Assembly: GCA_947475525.1 (NCBI GenBank) | Contig: CANJMI010000005.1 | Location: 186,001 to 250,000 of the forward strand | Reading direction: 5' to 3' | Length of the DNA stretch: 64,000 nucleotides | Source of the DNA: Polyangiaceae bacterium | Lineage (GTDB): Bacteria > Myxococcota_A > Polyangia > Polyangiales > Polyangiaceae | In this document: in pieces, positions 27,523 to 35,751 of the stretch | How the letters are laid out: each line of letters opens with the position of its first letter | How positions within the stretch are numbered: the stretch's first letter is position 1 | Notes under the pieces: model-generated | What the model was told of the DNA's origin: nothing | The model's input: the letters and a program-made list of their open reading frames with translations, nothing else | Databases searched by the model: none | Translations under genes and position numbers: made by a program

Positions 27523-28464
27523 GTGTCGGACCTCTATTCCACCCTCGGCGTCACCCGCAGCGCTACGCCGCAAGAAATCAAAAAAGCGTACCGAAAGCTC
27601 GCCTCAAAGCTTCACCCGGACAAAAACCCAGGGCCGGCGAACGAGGCAAAGTTCAAGAAACTCACCGAGGCCTACGAGGTCCTTTCCAACGAAACGCGGC
27701 GCTCGGCCTACGACGAGTTCGGTGACATCGCGCTCCGAGGAGGCTTCGACGTCAACCGCGCGCGCGCGATGAAGAACGGCTTTCCTGGCGGTTTTCCAGG
27801 CGGCGGCATGCCGGAGGGCGTCGATATGGGCGACCTGTTCGGCGGCGCGGGGGGACAAGGGCAAGGTGGCCTCGGCGACATGCTCGGCGACCTTTTTGGG
27901 CGGGCCCGCGGTCGAGGCGGCCCCCGCCCAGGACGTGGCTACGACATCACGAGCACGGTCTCGCTCGAGTTCGCCGACGCCGTGTGTGGCACGACGGTCA
28001 AACTTACGCCGACTGGGGGCGGCGAGGGCATGTCGGTGCGGATCCCGCCAGGTGCGCAGGACGGCGGCAAAATGCGACTACGCGGCCAGGGTGGCGCTGG
28101 CCGAAGCGGAGGCCCCCCGGGCGATCTGGTGCTCACGGTCGAGGTGAAGGCCCACTCGCATTTTCGGCGCGAAGGTGACGATTTGCACCTCGATTTGCCG
28201 CTCACGCTCGCCGAGGCGTACCACGGCGGGCAGGTTCCTGTTCCGACGCCGCACGGTGAGGTGAAGCTGAGAGTGGTGGCCGGCACGCAGAGCGGGCAGA
28301 AGGCTCGTCTTAGGGGCAAAGGCGTGCACCGCAAAGACGCGGAGCCGGGCGATCTCTACGTGCGTTTCCTCGTGACGTACCCCGACGCGAGCGAAGCGAT
28401 GGCGAAACTTGTCGACGAGATTTCGGCGGGTGCCCCGGACCCACGAGCCGGGATTGCGTTCTAG
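27523..28464 (+). CDS. DnaJ-like co-chaperone without zinc finger (CbpA type)
   Basis: The 313-residue protein has a J domain (residues 1-70) with the HPD motif at 31-33, then a Gly/Phe-rich segment (FPGGFPGGGMPEGV), and two C-terminal substrate-binding domains starting near YDITSTVSLEFADAV. The four CxxCxGxG zinc repeats of DnaJ are absent, so it is the CbpA/class B type. It stimulates the ATPase of DnaK. The GTG at 27523 gives the family N-terminus MSDLYSTLG and has a GGAG box just upstream; an ATG ten codons earlier is the alternative. Its TAG stop shares CTAG with the convergent TrpE-like gene. Confidence 0.85.
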   Translation: MSDLYSTLGVTRSATPQEIKKAYRKLASKLHPDKNPGPANEAKFKKLTEAYEVLSNETRRSAYDEFGDIALRGGFDVNRARAMKNGFPGGFPGGGMPEGVDMGDLFGGAGGQGQGGLGDMLGDLFGRARGRGGPRPGRGYDITSTVSLEFADAVCGTTVKLTPTGGGEGMSVRIPPGAQDGGKMRLRGQGGAGRSGGPPGDLVLTVEVKAHSHFRREGDDLHLDLPLTLAEAYHGGQVPVPTPHGEVKLRVVAGTQSGQKARLRGKGVHRKDAEPGDLYVRFLVTYPDASEAMAKLVDEISAGAPDPRAGIAF

Positions 28465-29618
28465 CGGCGTGCGTCGGCCGTCGCGTGGGCGATGGCGATC
28501 GCGTGCAACCGGGCAGCGACGCTGTCGCGTGTAACGTCGGCGACCGTGAGAGGAGACGTGGCCTCCGAGACGGCCGCCCCCGCCGTGCACCAGAAGCTGC
28601 CGTGCTGGGCTGTGACCATCTCGTCGCCGAGCACGAACGACGCCGCGCCCCCCGGCGCAATGAAGCCCACCGACCCGCCCCACGTCTGCCGACTCGACTC
28701 TTCGAGCTGACGCAACAAGCGCAGCGCATCGACGCCCGGAGCGCCGACAGCACTCCGATGCGGCAAAAGTTTCCGCATTGCGTCCGCCATGCTCGGACCC
28801 GCCTCACGATGACGGCGCTGGTGAATGAAGGTGCGGCCGAGGCCAAAAAGCTCGAGGCGAGCCTGAACCGGACTCTCACCGAAATCGAGGTAATATCCTT
28901 GGTTAGCGTCGCTCGACTCACCCTCGACACGGCGCACCGCACGGAGCGCGCGGTAGGCATCGAACGCCTCCGCGCCGGCGATCGGCGTGGTGAACGTGCG
29001 TGCGAGGGAGAAGGCGTCGAGCTCGGACACGAAGGCTTTGGCGCGGATCGCACGAGCCTGAAATTTCTCGTCGCCGAGGTCCGCGTGAACCGTCGTCGGC
29101 TGCGCGCTCGGTTCGATCGTCGCAAGCGGCCCGGGCTCCGGCCCGTTCTTCATCTCCCACACGCAGCGCTCGGCAACCCGACCTTTGGCGGGCCCCGCGA
29201 CGGTGATGGTGTGCTCGTGGTGATCGAATACCGCCACCGTTGCCCCCGTTGCAAACATGCCGGAAGGACCTTCATCCTCGAAGAGCCGAATGCGATTCCA
29301 GAGGCTCGCGACGCTACTCGAGAAGAAGCCCACGGCCCCGAGCGCGAGCGCCGCCGCAAAGGTCTCAGGCTCGGCTTGCGGATCGAACAGGCTCGACTGC
29401 ACGCCGATGGCGTCGATGCCCGGCGGAAGCACTTCACAACTTCGCACGCGGTAGCCGAGGACCGAATAGCGCCCCGCCTCGCCGTTCGAATCGAGGGCCT
29501 CGAACAGAAACGAAGCCCGCCCCGGCGTGTAGGTCCGCAAGCGGGCGTAGGCCGTGAACGCATCGAGACCGAGAGCGTCGACGGCAATGACCGCAAGCTC
29601 GCTCGCTTCGATGCTCAT
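28461..29618 (-). CDS. Truncated TrpE-like (chorismate-binding family) protein lacking the catalytic core
   Basis: The 385-residue protein follows the order of anthranilate synthase component I but is shorter by more than 100 residues. Matching parts are SFLFEALDSNGEAGRYSVLG (36-55), the GDEKFQARAIRAKAFVSEL helix (182-200), FDAYRALRAV (219-228) and YYLDFGES (242-249). Near the C-terminus, LLPHRSAVGAPGVDALRLL (284-302) stands where TrpE has the fPaGTvSGAPK motif, followed by GGSVGFI. The segment between them, which in TrpE carries the DEKERAEH and LVDLGRNDLG catalytic and Mg-binding motifs, is absent. An active enzyme is therefore unlikely; a regulatory or binding role is inferred. It follows the REC-XRE gene by 26 bases. 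Confidence 0.6.
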   Translation of the reverse strand: MSIEASELAVIAVDALGLDAFTAYARLRTYTPGRASFLFEALDSNGEAGRYSVLGYRVRSCEVLPPGIDAIGVQSSLFDPQAEPETFAAALALGAVGFFSSSVASLWNRIRLFEDEGPSGMFATGATVAVFDHHEHTITVAGPAKGRVAERCVWEMKNGPEPGPLATIEPSAQPTTVHADLGDEKFQARAIRAKAFVSELDAFSLARTFTTPIAGAEAFDAYRALRAVRRVEGESSDANQGYYLDFGESPVQARLELFGLGRTFIHQRRHREAGPSMADAMRKLLPHRSAVGAPGVDALRLLRQLEESSRQTWGGSVGFIAPGGAASFVLGDEMVTAQHGSFWCTAGAAVSEATSPLTVADVTRDSVAARLHAIAIAHATADARR

Positions 29619-29644
29619 CCTTGCAACACTCCTTTCACGTCGGG

Positions 29645-30253
29645 CTAGAAGGGGCCGAAGAGTTCGCGAACCTTCACCTGGAGGCCCGCGGAAATTTTGT
29701 AGAGCGACGATATCGATGCTGACGTCTCTGCGCGCTCGATTTGCGAGAGCAGCGAGACGCTGAGTCCCGTGCGACGAGCCATCTGCTTCAACGTCAAGTT
29801 GAGGTCTTTACGGTGACGCCGGACCGTCTCGCCGATCACTTTGTGGAGCTCCTCCTCGGGCGTGACGCTAAGGCCCTTCTCGCGCATCACGCGAGCTATC
29901 ACCTCGCGGAACTCGTCGACGTTGAACGGCTTCTTGATGTAGTCGACCGCATCGAGCTTCATCGAGGCCACCGCGGTGTCGAGGTTCGGATAGCCGGTAA
30001 AAATCACGACTGCGAGATCTTTGTCCTGCTTTCGGATGTCGCGGAGCACCTCGATGCCATCGCGTTTCGGCATCATCAAGTCGAGGATCACCAGGTGGTA
30101 GGCCTGCCTCTTTAGCTCCGCGGTGACGCCCGTTGCGTCGCTCATGACCTTGACGCTGTAGCCGTCACGTTCGAGGAGCGTCTGCATGTAATCGCAGATG
30201 GCGCGGTCATCATCTACGATCAGGATCCGCAGCGGAGGGAGCTCGATTGCCAT
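29645..30253 (-). CDS. Response regulator with XRE-type helix-turn-helix output
   Basis: The 202-residue protein has a receiver domain (1-125) with the acid pocket DDD near 14-16, phospho-acceptor Asp58 in LVILDLMMP, the switch Thr in VIFTGYP and the YIKKPF lysine. A C-terminal helix-turn-helix domain of the XRE/Cro family (about 135-200) follows, with LTLKQMARRTGLSVSLLSQIE. REC-XRE combinations are much rarer than OmpR or NarL types. It lies 79 bases after fbp, which follows the histidine kinase, so the kinase is a candidate partner. The DNA targets are unknown. Confidence 0.85.
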   Translation of the reverse strand: MAIELPPLRILIVDDDRAICDYMQTLLERDGYSVKVMSDATGVTAELKRQAYHLVILDLMMPKRDGIEVLRDIRKQDKDLAVVIFTGYPNLDTAVASMKLDAVDYIKKPFNVDEFREVIARVMREKGLSVTPEEELHKVIGETVRRHRKDLNLTLKQMARRTGLSVSLLSQIERAETSASISSLYKISAGLQVKVRELFGPF

Positions 30254-30332
30254 AGGGTTGTCTTCGATGGAGCCGAGGTGAAACTCTAACCGGCCGCCGC
30301 TGGGATTTCCACTGACACTGGATGCCGTGTGT

Positions 30333-31409
30333 TCAGGCGCCGCGAAGGAACGTCTCGTAGTCCGCAACGTCGAGCTTCGAGCCGAGCGCCAGCGGAATGC
30401 GCTGATGCAACGTCTCCGGCATGACGTCGAGGATCCGCCCGTAACCCGTGCTCGCGGCGCCACCGGCCGCCTCGAAAATGAAGGCAAACGGGTTGGCTTC
30501 GTAGAGGAGCCGGAGGCGCCCGGTCTTGTTCGATGAATCGGCGGGGTAGGCGAAAATGCCGCCGCGCAAGAGGGTGCGATGGGCATCCGCGACCAGCGTG
30601 CCAACCCAGCGGAGGGTCCGGCCTCGCTTGCCGTCGGCCTTCGGACGTTTGAGCGACGCGACCCAATCCCGAATGGCGGGCTCCCATAAGTCGGAGTTGC
30701 TCTCGTTGACGGAGTAGGTGTCGCCGCGCTCGGGGACCCGAAGGTTTTCGTGCGAGAGGAAGAACTCGCCGACGGTGGGGTCGTAAGTGAACCCATGCAC
30801 GCCCTCGCCGCTCGCGAGCACGAGCATCGTCGACGAGCCGTAGATGACGTAACCCGCCGCGAGCAACTCACGACCTGGGCGGAGAAAATCGGCTTCGGTC
30901 GGCGTGCGATCATGACGCTGACCGTCAGGAAATCGGTGCAAAATACCGAAGATCGTACCGATCGAGATGTTGACATCGATGTTGCTCGAGCCATCCAACG
31001 GGTCGAACACGACGAGGTACTTCGAGGACGGATGCGACGACAGCACGCGCACCTCCTCCTCTTCCTCGGTGGCCGCCGCCGCGCAGTGATGCCGACGACC
31101 GAGCACCCGGAGAATCGTCGAGTTCGCCTCTTCGTCGAGCTTCTGGACTTGCTCGCCCTGAACGTTGGTGACGCCGGTGTAGCCGAGCACGTTCGTGAGC
31201 CCAGCTCGCCGCACCTTCGAGGAGACCTGTTTTGCGGCGAACGCGAGCTGATTCAAGAGCGAGGTGAACGCCCCCGACGCCTGGGGCCGGCCAAGCATTC
31301 CCTCGAGGACGTAGGTCTCGAGTGTGACGCCGAGGCGCGACGAGCGGGTCGATGGCGGTTCATAGAGCGACATTGGGGGCAGCGTCTGCGCCTCCCGCTC
31401 CGTCGTCAA
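30333..31409 (-). CDS. fbp: Fructose-1,6-bisphosphatase class I
   Basis: The 358-residue enzyme hydrolyses fructose-1,6-bisphosphate to fructose-6-phosphate in gluconeogenesis. The metal- and substrate-binding motif DPLDGSSNID lies at 136-145. SNKTGRLRLLYEANPFAFIFEAAGG near the C-terminus is the FBPase I signature, and ATEEEE before the motif supplies metal ligands. Length fits the family (about 330-360), with a slightly long N-terminus. The ATG at 31409 overlaps the TGA of the histidine kinase gene by 4 bases, so kinase and metabolic enzyme are coupled. Confidence 0.95.
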   Translation of the reverse strand: MTTEREAQTLPPMSLYEPPSTRSSRLGVTLETYVLEGMLGRPQASGAFTSLLNQLAFAAKQVSSKVRRAGLTNVLGYTGVTNVQGEQVQKLDEEANSTILRVLGRRHHCAAAATEEEEEVRVLSSHPSSKYLVVFDPLDGSSNIDVNISIGTIFGILHRFPDGQRHDRTPTEADFLRPGRELLAAGYVIYGSSTMLVLASGEGVHGFTYDPTVGEFFLSHENLRVPERGDTYSVNESNSDLWEPAIRDWVASLKRPKADGKRGRTLRWVGTLVADAHRTLLRGGIFAYPADSSNKTGRLRLLYEANPFAFIFEAAGGAASTGYGRILDVMPETLHQRIPLALGSKLDVADYETFLRGA

Positions 31410-32866
31410 GGTGCGGACGCACTCCCGTTCGCGGCGAAGGGAAGCTCGACCACGAAGCGCGCCCCCGCAACGCCCGGTTCATGATGGATCGCGCCGCCCG
31501 CGTCCTCGACGAGGCCGCGGCAAACAGCGAGCCCGAGCCCGGTCCCCTTGCCGACGTCTTTCGTCGTAACGAACGGTTCGAAGAGCCTACCCGCGACACT
31601 CGGATCGACTCCCGCGCCGTCGTCTTCGACCTCGATTCGAACGCCACTCGGGATCACCTTCGCGCGGATGACAACCTTACCGCCCGGCTTCGGAGCGGCG
31701 TCCGCGGCGTTGAGGACGAGGTTTAGCAGCACCTGCTCGAGCCGCTCGGGCGCCATCGCGACGCGCGGCAACTCCGGCTCGACGTCCGCTGCGAGTTCGA
31801 CCTCGCGGAAGGTCCGCTGGGGCGTGACGAGCTGAAGCACGTGAAGCACCGCGGCGGCAACGTCACCATCTTCGGGCGGCGTATCCGTCCGCTCGAAGGC
31901 ACGCCCCGGACGCGCGAAATCCAACAAATCACGGAGTACCCGCTGCACGCGTTCGGTCTCGCGCTTCATCCGAACGAGGAAATCGCGTTCCTCCTCGTCG
32001 AGGTTCGGGCTCTCGAGCAAGAGCTCTTGAAACGAGGAGATCGCCGCGAGCGGATTGCCTATTTCGTGGGCGAGCCCGGCCGACAAGCGTCCGACCGACG
32101 CGAGCCGTTCGCCGCGCACGACCGTATCCTGGGCGCGCTCGAGTTCCTCCTTGCCCGCGCTCACTTCCGCGATGGTGCGGCGCAGTTCTTCCTCCTCGAA
32201 GCGCAGTCGGGCGGTCATCGTTGCGAGCGACGCTCCGAGCTCGAGGAGCTCGCGCGCACCCGACGCCGGAGCCGTAAGCTCCCGTGCCCCCTCCGCCACA
32301 CGCCCAGCCGCGTGCGACAAACGCTCGACCGGGCCGATGACGAAGCGGGTCAACACGACGTACGACAAAAGCATCAGCGTGAGACCGAGCAACCCAATGT
32401 AGAGCGCCACGAGTCGAACGACCGGGGTCGCCCGCAGCGCGGCCGCATCGACGAGCAAGAGTGCCGCGACCGGACCGTGTGAGCCAGGCACCAAAACAAC
32501 GAGACCACCTGCCGCGACCGACCCGACGCGCCGCACCTCCTCACGATCGACCGCGACGCGCTCCGAGAGCTCCACGCCTCGGCCGATGGAGCGCTCGAGG
32601 TTCCCCTGCCGGTCGTAGAGGCCCAATCCCGCAACGCTACCGACCTCCGCCCGAGCGAGCGCCACGAGGTCCTCCGAGCTGCGAGAGCTACGAGCCTCGG
32701 CCACGTGACCGGCAACAGACCGGCCGAGCGCGCGTGCATCAACTTCCCAAATTTGCTGTAAATTGGCCTGCGTCAGGCGCTCGACGACGAGAAAAAGCGG
32801 GAGCAGCGCAAGGAGGAGCAGCGCGCCCAGGGACAACAGCAACTGCGCGCGAATTCCGAGGCGCAC
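31406..32866 (-). CDS. Membrane sensor histidine kinase (NtrB-like)
   Basis: The 486-residue protein begins with a membrane helix (QLLLSLGALLLLALLPLFLVV), then a periplasmic sensor region of about 130 residues, a second helix (VRLVALYIGLLGLTLMLLSYVVL) and a HAMP segment. The phosphorylated H-box is GLAHEIGNPLAAISSFQ. The ATPase domain has the N-box LNLVLNAADAA, G1 DDGAGVD and G2 GTGLGLAV. The GTG at 32866 gives a signal-anchor start, with GGAG 12 bases upstream. No receiver domain is fused. The downstream fbp gene overlaps by 4 bases; the REC-XRE gene follows it and may be the response partner. Confidence 0.9.
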   Translation of the reverse strand: MRLGIRAQLLLSLGALLLLALLPLFLVVERLTQANLQQIWEVDARALGRSVAGHVAEARSSRSSEDLVALARAEVGSVAGLGLYDRQGNLERSIGRGVELSERVAVDREEVRRVGSVAAGGLVVLVPGSHGPVAALLLVDAAALRATPVVRLVALYIGLLGLTLMLLSYVVLTRFVIGPVERLSHAAGRVAEGARELTAPASGARELLELGASLATMTARLRFEEEELRRTIAEVSAGKEELERAQDTVVRGERLASVGRLSAGLAHEIGNPLAAISSFQELLLESPNLDEEERDFLVRMKRETERVQRVLRDLLDFARPGRAFERTDTPPEDGDVAAAVLHVLQLVTPQRTFREVELAADVEPELPRVAMAPERLEQVLLNLVLNAADAAPKPGGKVVIRAKVIPSGVRIEVEDDGAGVDPSVAGRLFEPFVTTKDVGKGTGLGLAVCRGLVEDAGGAIHHEPGVAGARFVVELPFAANGSASAP

Positions 32867-32927
32867 AGAGGGACGGTACTCCAACTTGGCCCCGTTCGGA
32901 CCCCTCTGATACCGAAGCCTGCTGCAC

Positions 32928-35051
32928 ATGGATCTGGAAGGGCTGTTCGTCAGACTGCGGAGGCTTGCTCGGCGAGCCGGTCCGCTCTTGGGGATCGCGG
33001 CTCTCGCCGCTGGCATCGGCGTTGACGCGGTGCAGCCGAGCGAGTGGCTCTTTGTGCCGATCATCATCCTGCTGGCGGCGATGATCAGCGTTCGCGCATG
33101 GCGTCGGACACACGCCGTCGACCTCATGCGTTCGCGCGACGTCGAGATAGGTGCCCTCGTCGCACTCGCGGCCATCGCCGTCGCCGTGCACACGGACCAC
33201 CAGACCGCGGGACCAACTGGCGCACTCGTCTACGTCGCGATAGGCCTCGTGAGCGCGTTCGCTCACCCGCTCGCAACCGGCGTCGTGACGTTGGGGGCCG
33301 TCGGCTTCGAAGCGGTGCTGCAAAGCGTGGCGTTTGACGGCGTGGCCACAGCCGAGCTCGGTCGCCACGCGGCGTTCATGACGGCGATCGCGGTCACCAA
33401 CATGATGTCGCTCCGAATGGAGGTCGCCCGCCTCCGCAAGGCGTCGCGCTCGGAGCTCACCGCCGAACGCGAGCGGGTTCGCGAAGAAGCGCGCAACTAC
33501 CGCCTCCTCCGCCCGGTAGCCGACAGCGAAACCGAAGGGGGCCGTGAAGACGATCGCCTGTTCCGGTCGGGCATCGAAGAAATCGAGCTTTCCGTCCTGT
33601 TCGCGTTACGCCTGCTACGCGAGTGCCTCGGCGCCCACACGGCGATTCTCCTCTGGCTGAACGAGCGCGGAACGCAACTGCGCGTGAGCGAGCTCGTCTC
33701 GGATGCGGACGACAATGAGCTCTCGGACGGGCCCTTCTCCGCGCGCGACGGCATCCTCGGAGCGGTGCTATCGCAACGCGCCCCGGTCAGCCTCATCGAT
33801 CTTAAGCCGACCTTCGTCCTGCCGTACTACGCCGACGGTTGCCCCGTGCAGACCGTGTGCGGAGTGCCCGTCTTCGAACGGGGCCAATTGCGCGGAGTGC
33901 TCGTCGTGGACCGCCGCGAGTCGAAAGCTTTCCAACCGGAAGAAGAAGAACTCTGTGAGCAGGCAGCCCGCTTCGCAGCGCGAGCCATCGAGAACGAGCG
34001 CATGTTCTTGCAACTCGAACGAACCCGAGTCGAACAAGGCAAACTCTACCGTGCAGCCGAGCGCCTCGGCGCAGCCACCACGGAGGAAGAAGTCGTGGAG
34101 GCAGGCGTGTCGAGCGCGAGCGAGATCGCCGCGGTGGACTTCGCGGCATTTACGTCGTTCGAGCCGAGCGATCATAGCCACCTCATCCGCGCGGTGCGTG
34201 GCGACCTCGCCCCGAAGCTCGAAGGGCGGCGCTTCCCCAACAACGCAGGCCTGGTGTCGATGGCCCTACAGAATCGCCATCCCTTACCCTATCGCGGCGA
34301 ATACGACCCGAGCCACCAGATGGTCTTCGCTCGCGACCTCGCGCCCCCTCAGGTGCCCTCCCTCCTCGTGTTGCCGCTCGCGGTTCACGACGAGCCTTTC
34401 GGAACGCTGGTCCTCGGCTCGAACACACCCCACGCGTTCGACGAGGCCGCGCGCGGACTCCTCGACGTGCTGGCGAGCCACCTTGCGGTCTCACTCTCGC
34501 ACGCGCGAATGGTCCGCCTGCTCGAGGAGCAAGCAACGACGGACGGACTGACAGGGCTGCTGAACAAACGGGCGATGCTCTCTGCGGCCGAACAAAAAAT
34601 CTCCGGCGCGCGGCGTTTCGGGCGACCGCTCAGTGTGCTCATCTGCGACATCGATCTCTTCAAGCGAGTCAACGACACCTACGGCCACGATGTCGGCGAC
34701 ATCGTCATCAAGGCACTCGCCCAAGTTCACCAACGCGAGAAGCGCGTGACCGATGCGGTGGCTCGTTTCGGCGGCGAGGAGTTCGTGACCATTTGCGAGC
34801 AGACGGACGCGGAAGGTGCGCTCTTGCTGGCCGAGCGCATTCGCGACGAGTTCAAGCGGATGACCTTCCACGCGAACGGCGAGGAGGTTCACTGCACCTG
34901 CTCGGTCGGCATCGCCACCTTCCCTGGCGGCGGCCGAACGTGGGAGGAGCTCTTCAAAGCGGCGGATGATGCGCTCTATGCGTCGAAGCGCGGTGGACGC
35001 GATCGCTCGACGATTTGGGAACCGAAGCTGCGCGATCACAGCGCCGCTTGA
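32928..35051 (+). CDS. Diguanylate cyclase with membrane region and GAF-like sensor domains
   Basis: The 707-residue protein starts with four or five membrane helices (about 20-160). A helical stretch follows, then two GAF-like regions (about 220-365 and 385-525), then a GGDEF domain (about 540-700). The active-site motif is intact as FGGEEF. The allosteric inhibition site RxxD is present as RVTD exactly five residues before it, so product inhibition by c-di-GMP is expected. It makes c-di-GMP from two GTP. No EAL domain is present. It is divergent from the histidine kinase gene with 61 bases between the starts. Confidence 0.92.
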   Translation: MDLEGLFVRLRRLARRAGPLLGIAALAAGIGVDAVQPSEWLFVPIIILLAAMISVRAWRRTHAVDLMRSRDVEIGALVALAAIAVAVHTDHQTAGPTGALVYVAIGLVSAFAHPLATGVVTLGAVGFEAVLQSVAFDGVATAELGRHAAFMTAIAVTNMMSLRMEVARLRKASRSELTAERERVREEARNYRLLRPVADSETEGGREDDRLFRSGIEEIELSVLFALRLLRECLGAHTAILLWLNERGTQLRVSELVSDADDNELSDGPFSARDGILGAVLSQRAPVSLIDLKPTFVLPYYADGCPVQTVCGVPVFERGQLRGVLVVDRRESKAFQPEEEELCEQAARFAARAIENERMFLQLERTRVEQGKLYRAAERLGAATTEEEVVEAGVSSASEIAAVDFAAFTSFEPSDHSHLIRAVRGDLAPKLEGRRFPNNAGLVSMALQNRHPLPYRGEYDPSHQMVFARDLAPPQVPSLLVLPLAVHDEPFGTLVLGSNTPHAFDEAARGLLDVLASHLAVSLSHARMVRLLEEQATTDGLTGLLNKRAMLSAAEQKISGARRFGRPLSVLICDIDLFKRVNDTYGHDVGDIVIKALAQVHQREKRVTDAVARFGGEEFVTICEQTDAEGALLLAERIRDEFKRMTFHANGEEVHCTCSVGIATFPGGGRTWEELFKAADDALYASKRGGRDRSTIWEPKLRDHSAA

Positions 35052-35092
35052 GTCGCTTCGCGAGCCTGCACGATCGAAAGCGATCCCGGCGA

Positions 35093-35118
35093 AGGTCTTG
35101 CGCTGAGGTCTTGCGCTG
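35093..35118. repeat. 13-bp tandem duplication
   Basis: AGGTCTTGCGCTG occurs at 35093-35105 and is repeated exactly at 35106-35118, with a further AGGTC start after it. It lies in the 133-bp gap after the GGDEF gene. No hairpin or promoter consensus was recognised. Confidence 0.6.
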
Positions 35119-35184
35119 AGGTCCGGGGCGACTCCGCGCGTCGGGGAAGTTTCTTCTCGGGCCCTCCTGAGTTAGCGTTTCTGC

Positions 35185-35391
35185 ATGCTTTCAGTTCGCG
35201 CTCCGTGGGTCCTCGCTCTCGCGTTCGGAAGCCTTCTCCTCGTGGCGTGTGCAGGCGAGGTGGAATCTCAGAGCGGACCTCCGGCGAACTGCGGCCCGGT
35301 GACGTGCGGCGGGGGCGAGTACTGTTGCGACGCGACCTGTGGACTGTGCGTCGCCGCGACGGTCGCATGTTCGGCTACTTGTTCGGAGTGA
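35185..35391 (+). CDS. Small Cys-rich lipoprotein
   Basis: The 68-residue product has a lipoprotein signal peptide, WVLALAFGSLLLVACAG (lipobox LVAC). The mature 46 residues contain eight cysteines, including the CC pair in GEYCCDATCGLC, which suggests a disulphide-knit mini-domain. The pattern resembles the C-terminal modules of the two lipoproteins at 57.4 and 57.9 kb. Its function is unknown. The 3' end overlaps a convergent small membrane-protein gene by 17 bases. Confidence 0.6.
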   Translation: MLSVRAPWVLALAFGSLLLVACAGEVESQSGPPANCGPVTCGGGEYCCDATCGLCVAATVACSATCSE

Positions 35392-35587
35392 CGCCCGGCT
35401 CCGGAACGGCGGGGAGCGGGAGCGGGAGCGGCGGGTCCTTGTGCCCGTGCGATGTAGCCGACGACGAGGCCAACGTGCGGACGACAATCGGCCTCGACTC
35501 ACGCTGAAAAATCGCAAAAAAGCCGAGAACAACGGCGATCATCGCGATGAGGATGCCAACGCTCTTCAGTCGGCCATCGTCCTTCAT
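35375..35587 (-). CDS. Small single-span membrane protein
   Basis: The 70-residue product has one clear membrane helix (SVGILIAMIAVVLGFFAIF, about 9-27) after a short charged N-terminus. A C-terminal tail ends in a Pro/Leu-rich repeat (DPPLPLPLPAVPEPGV). No family is recognised. The case for coding rests on the convincing membrane segment and on the absence of any other gene at 35392-35751. It is convergent with, and overlaps by 17 bases, the small lipoprotein gene. Confidence 0.45.
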   Translation of the reverse strand: MKDDGRLKSVGILIAMIAVVLGFFAIFQRESRPIVVRTLASSSATSHGHKDPPLPLPLPAVPEPGVTPNK

Positions 35588-35751
35588 CCCCTCCTCTTAA
35601 CCCCGCACGCATGAGGCTGCCCGCACATTCGTGCCGCGGCATTGGGCACCCAGAATGAGCGCGCACCGCGTACGCGTATTCGGTCCCCGGGAATTCTTGC
35701 GGGCAACGATTGTCTCCCTGCAGCCAACTGCGCTAAAAGCCAGCAGCCACC

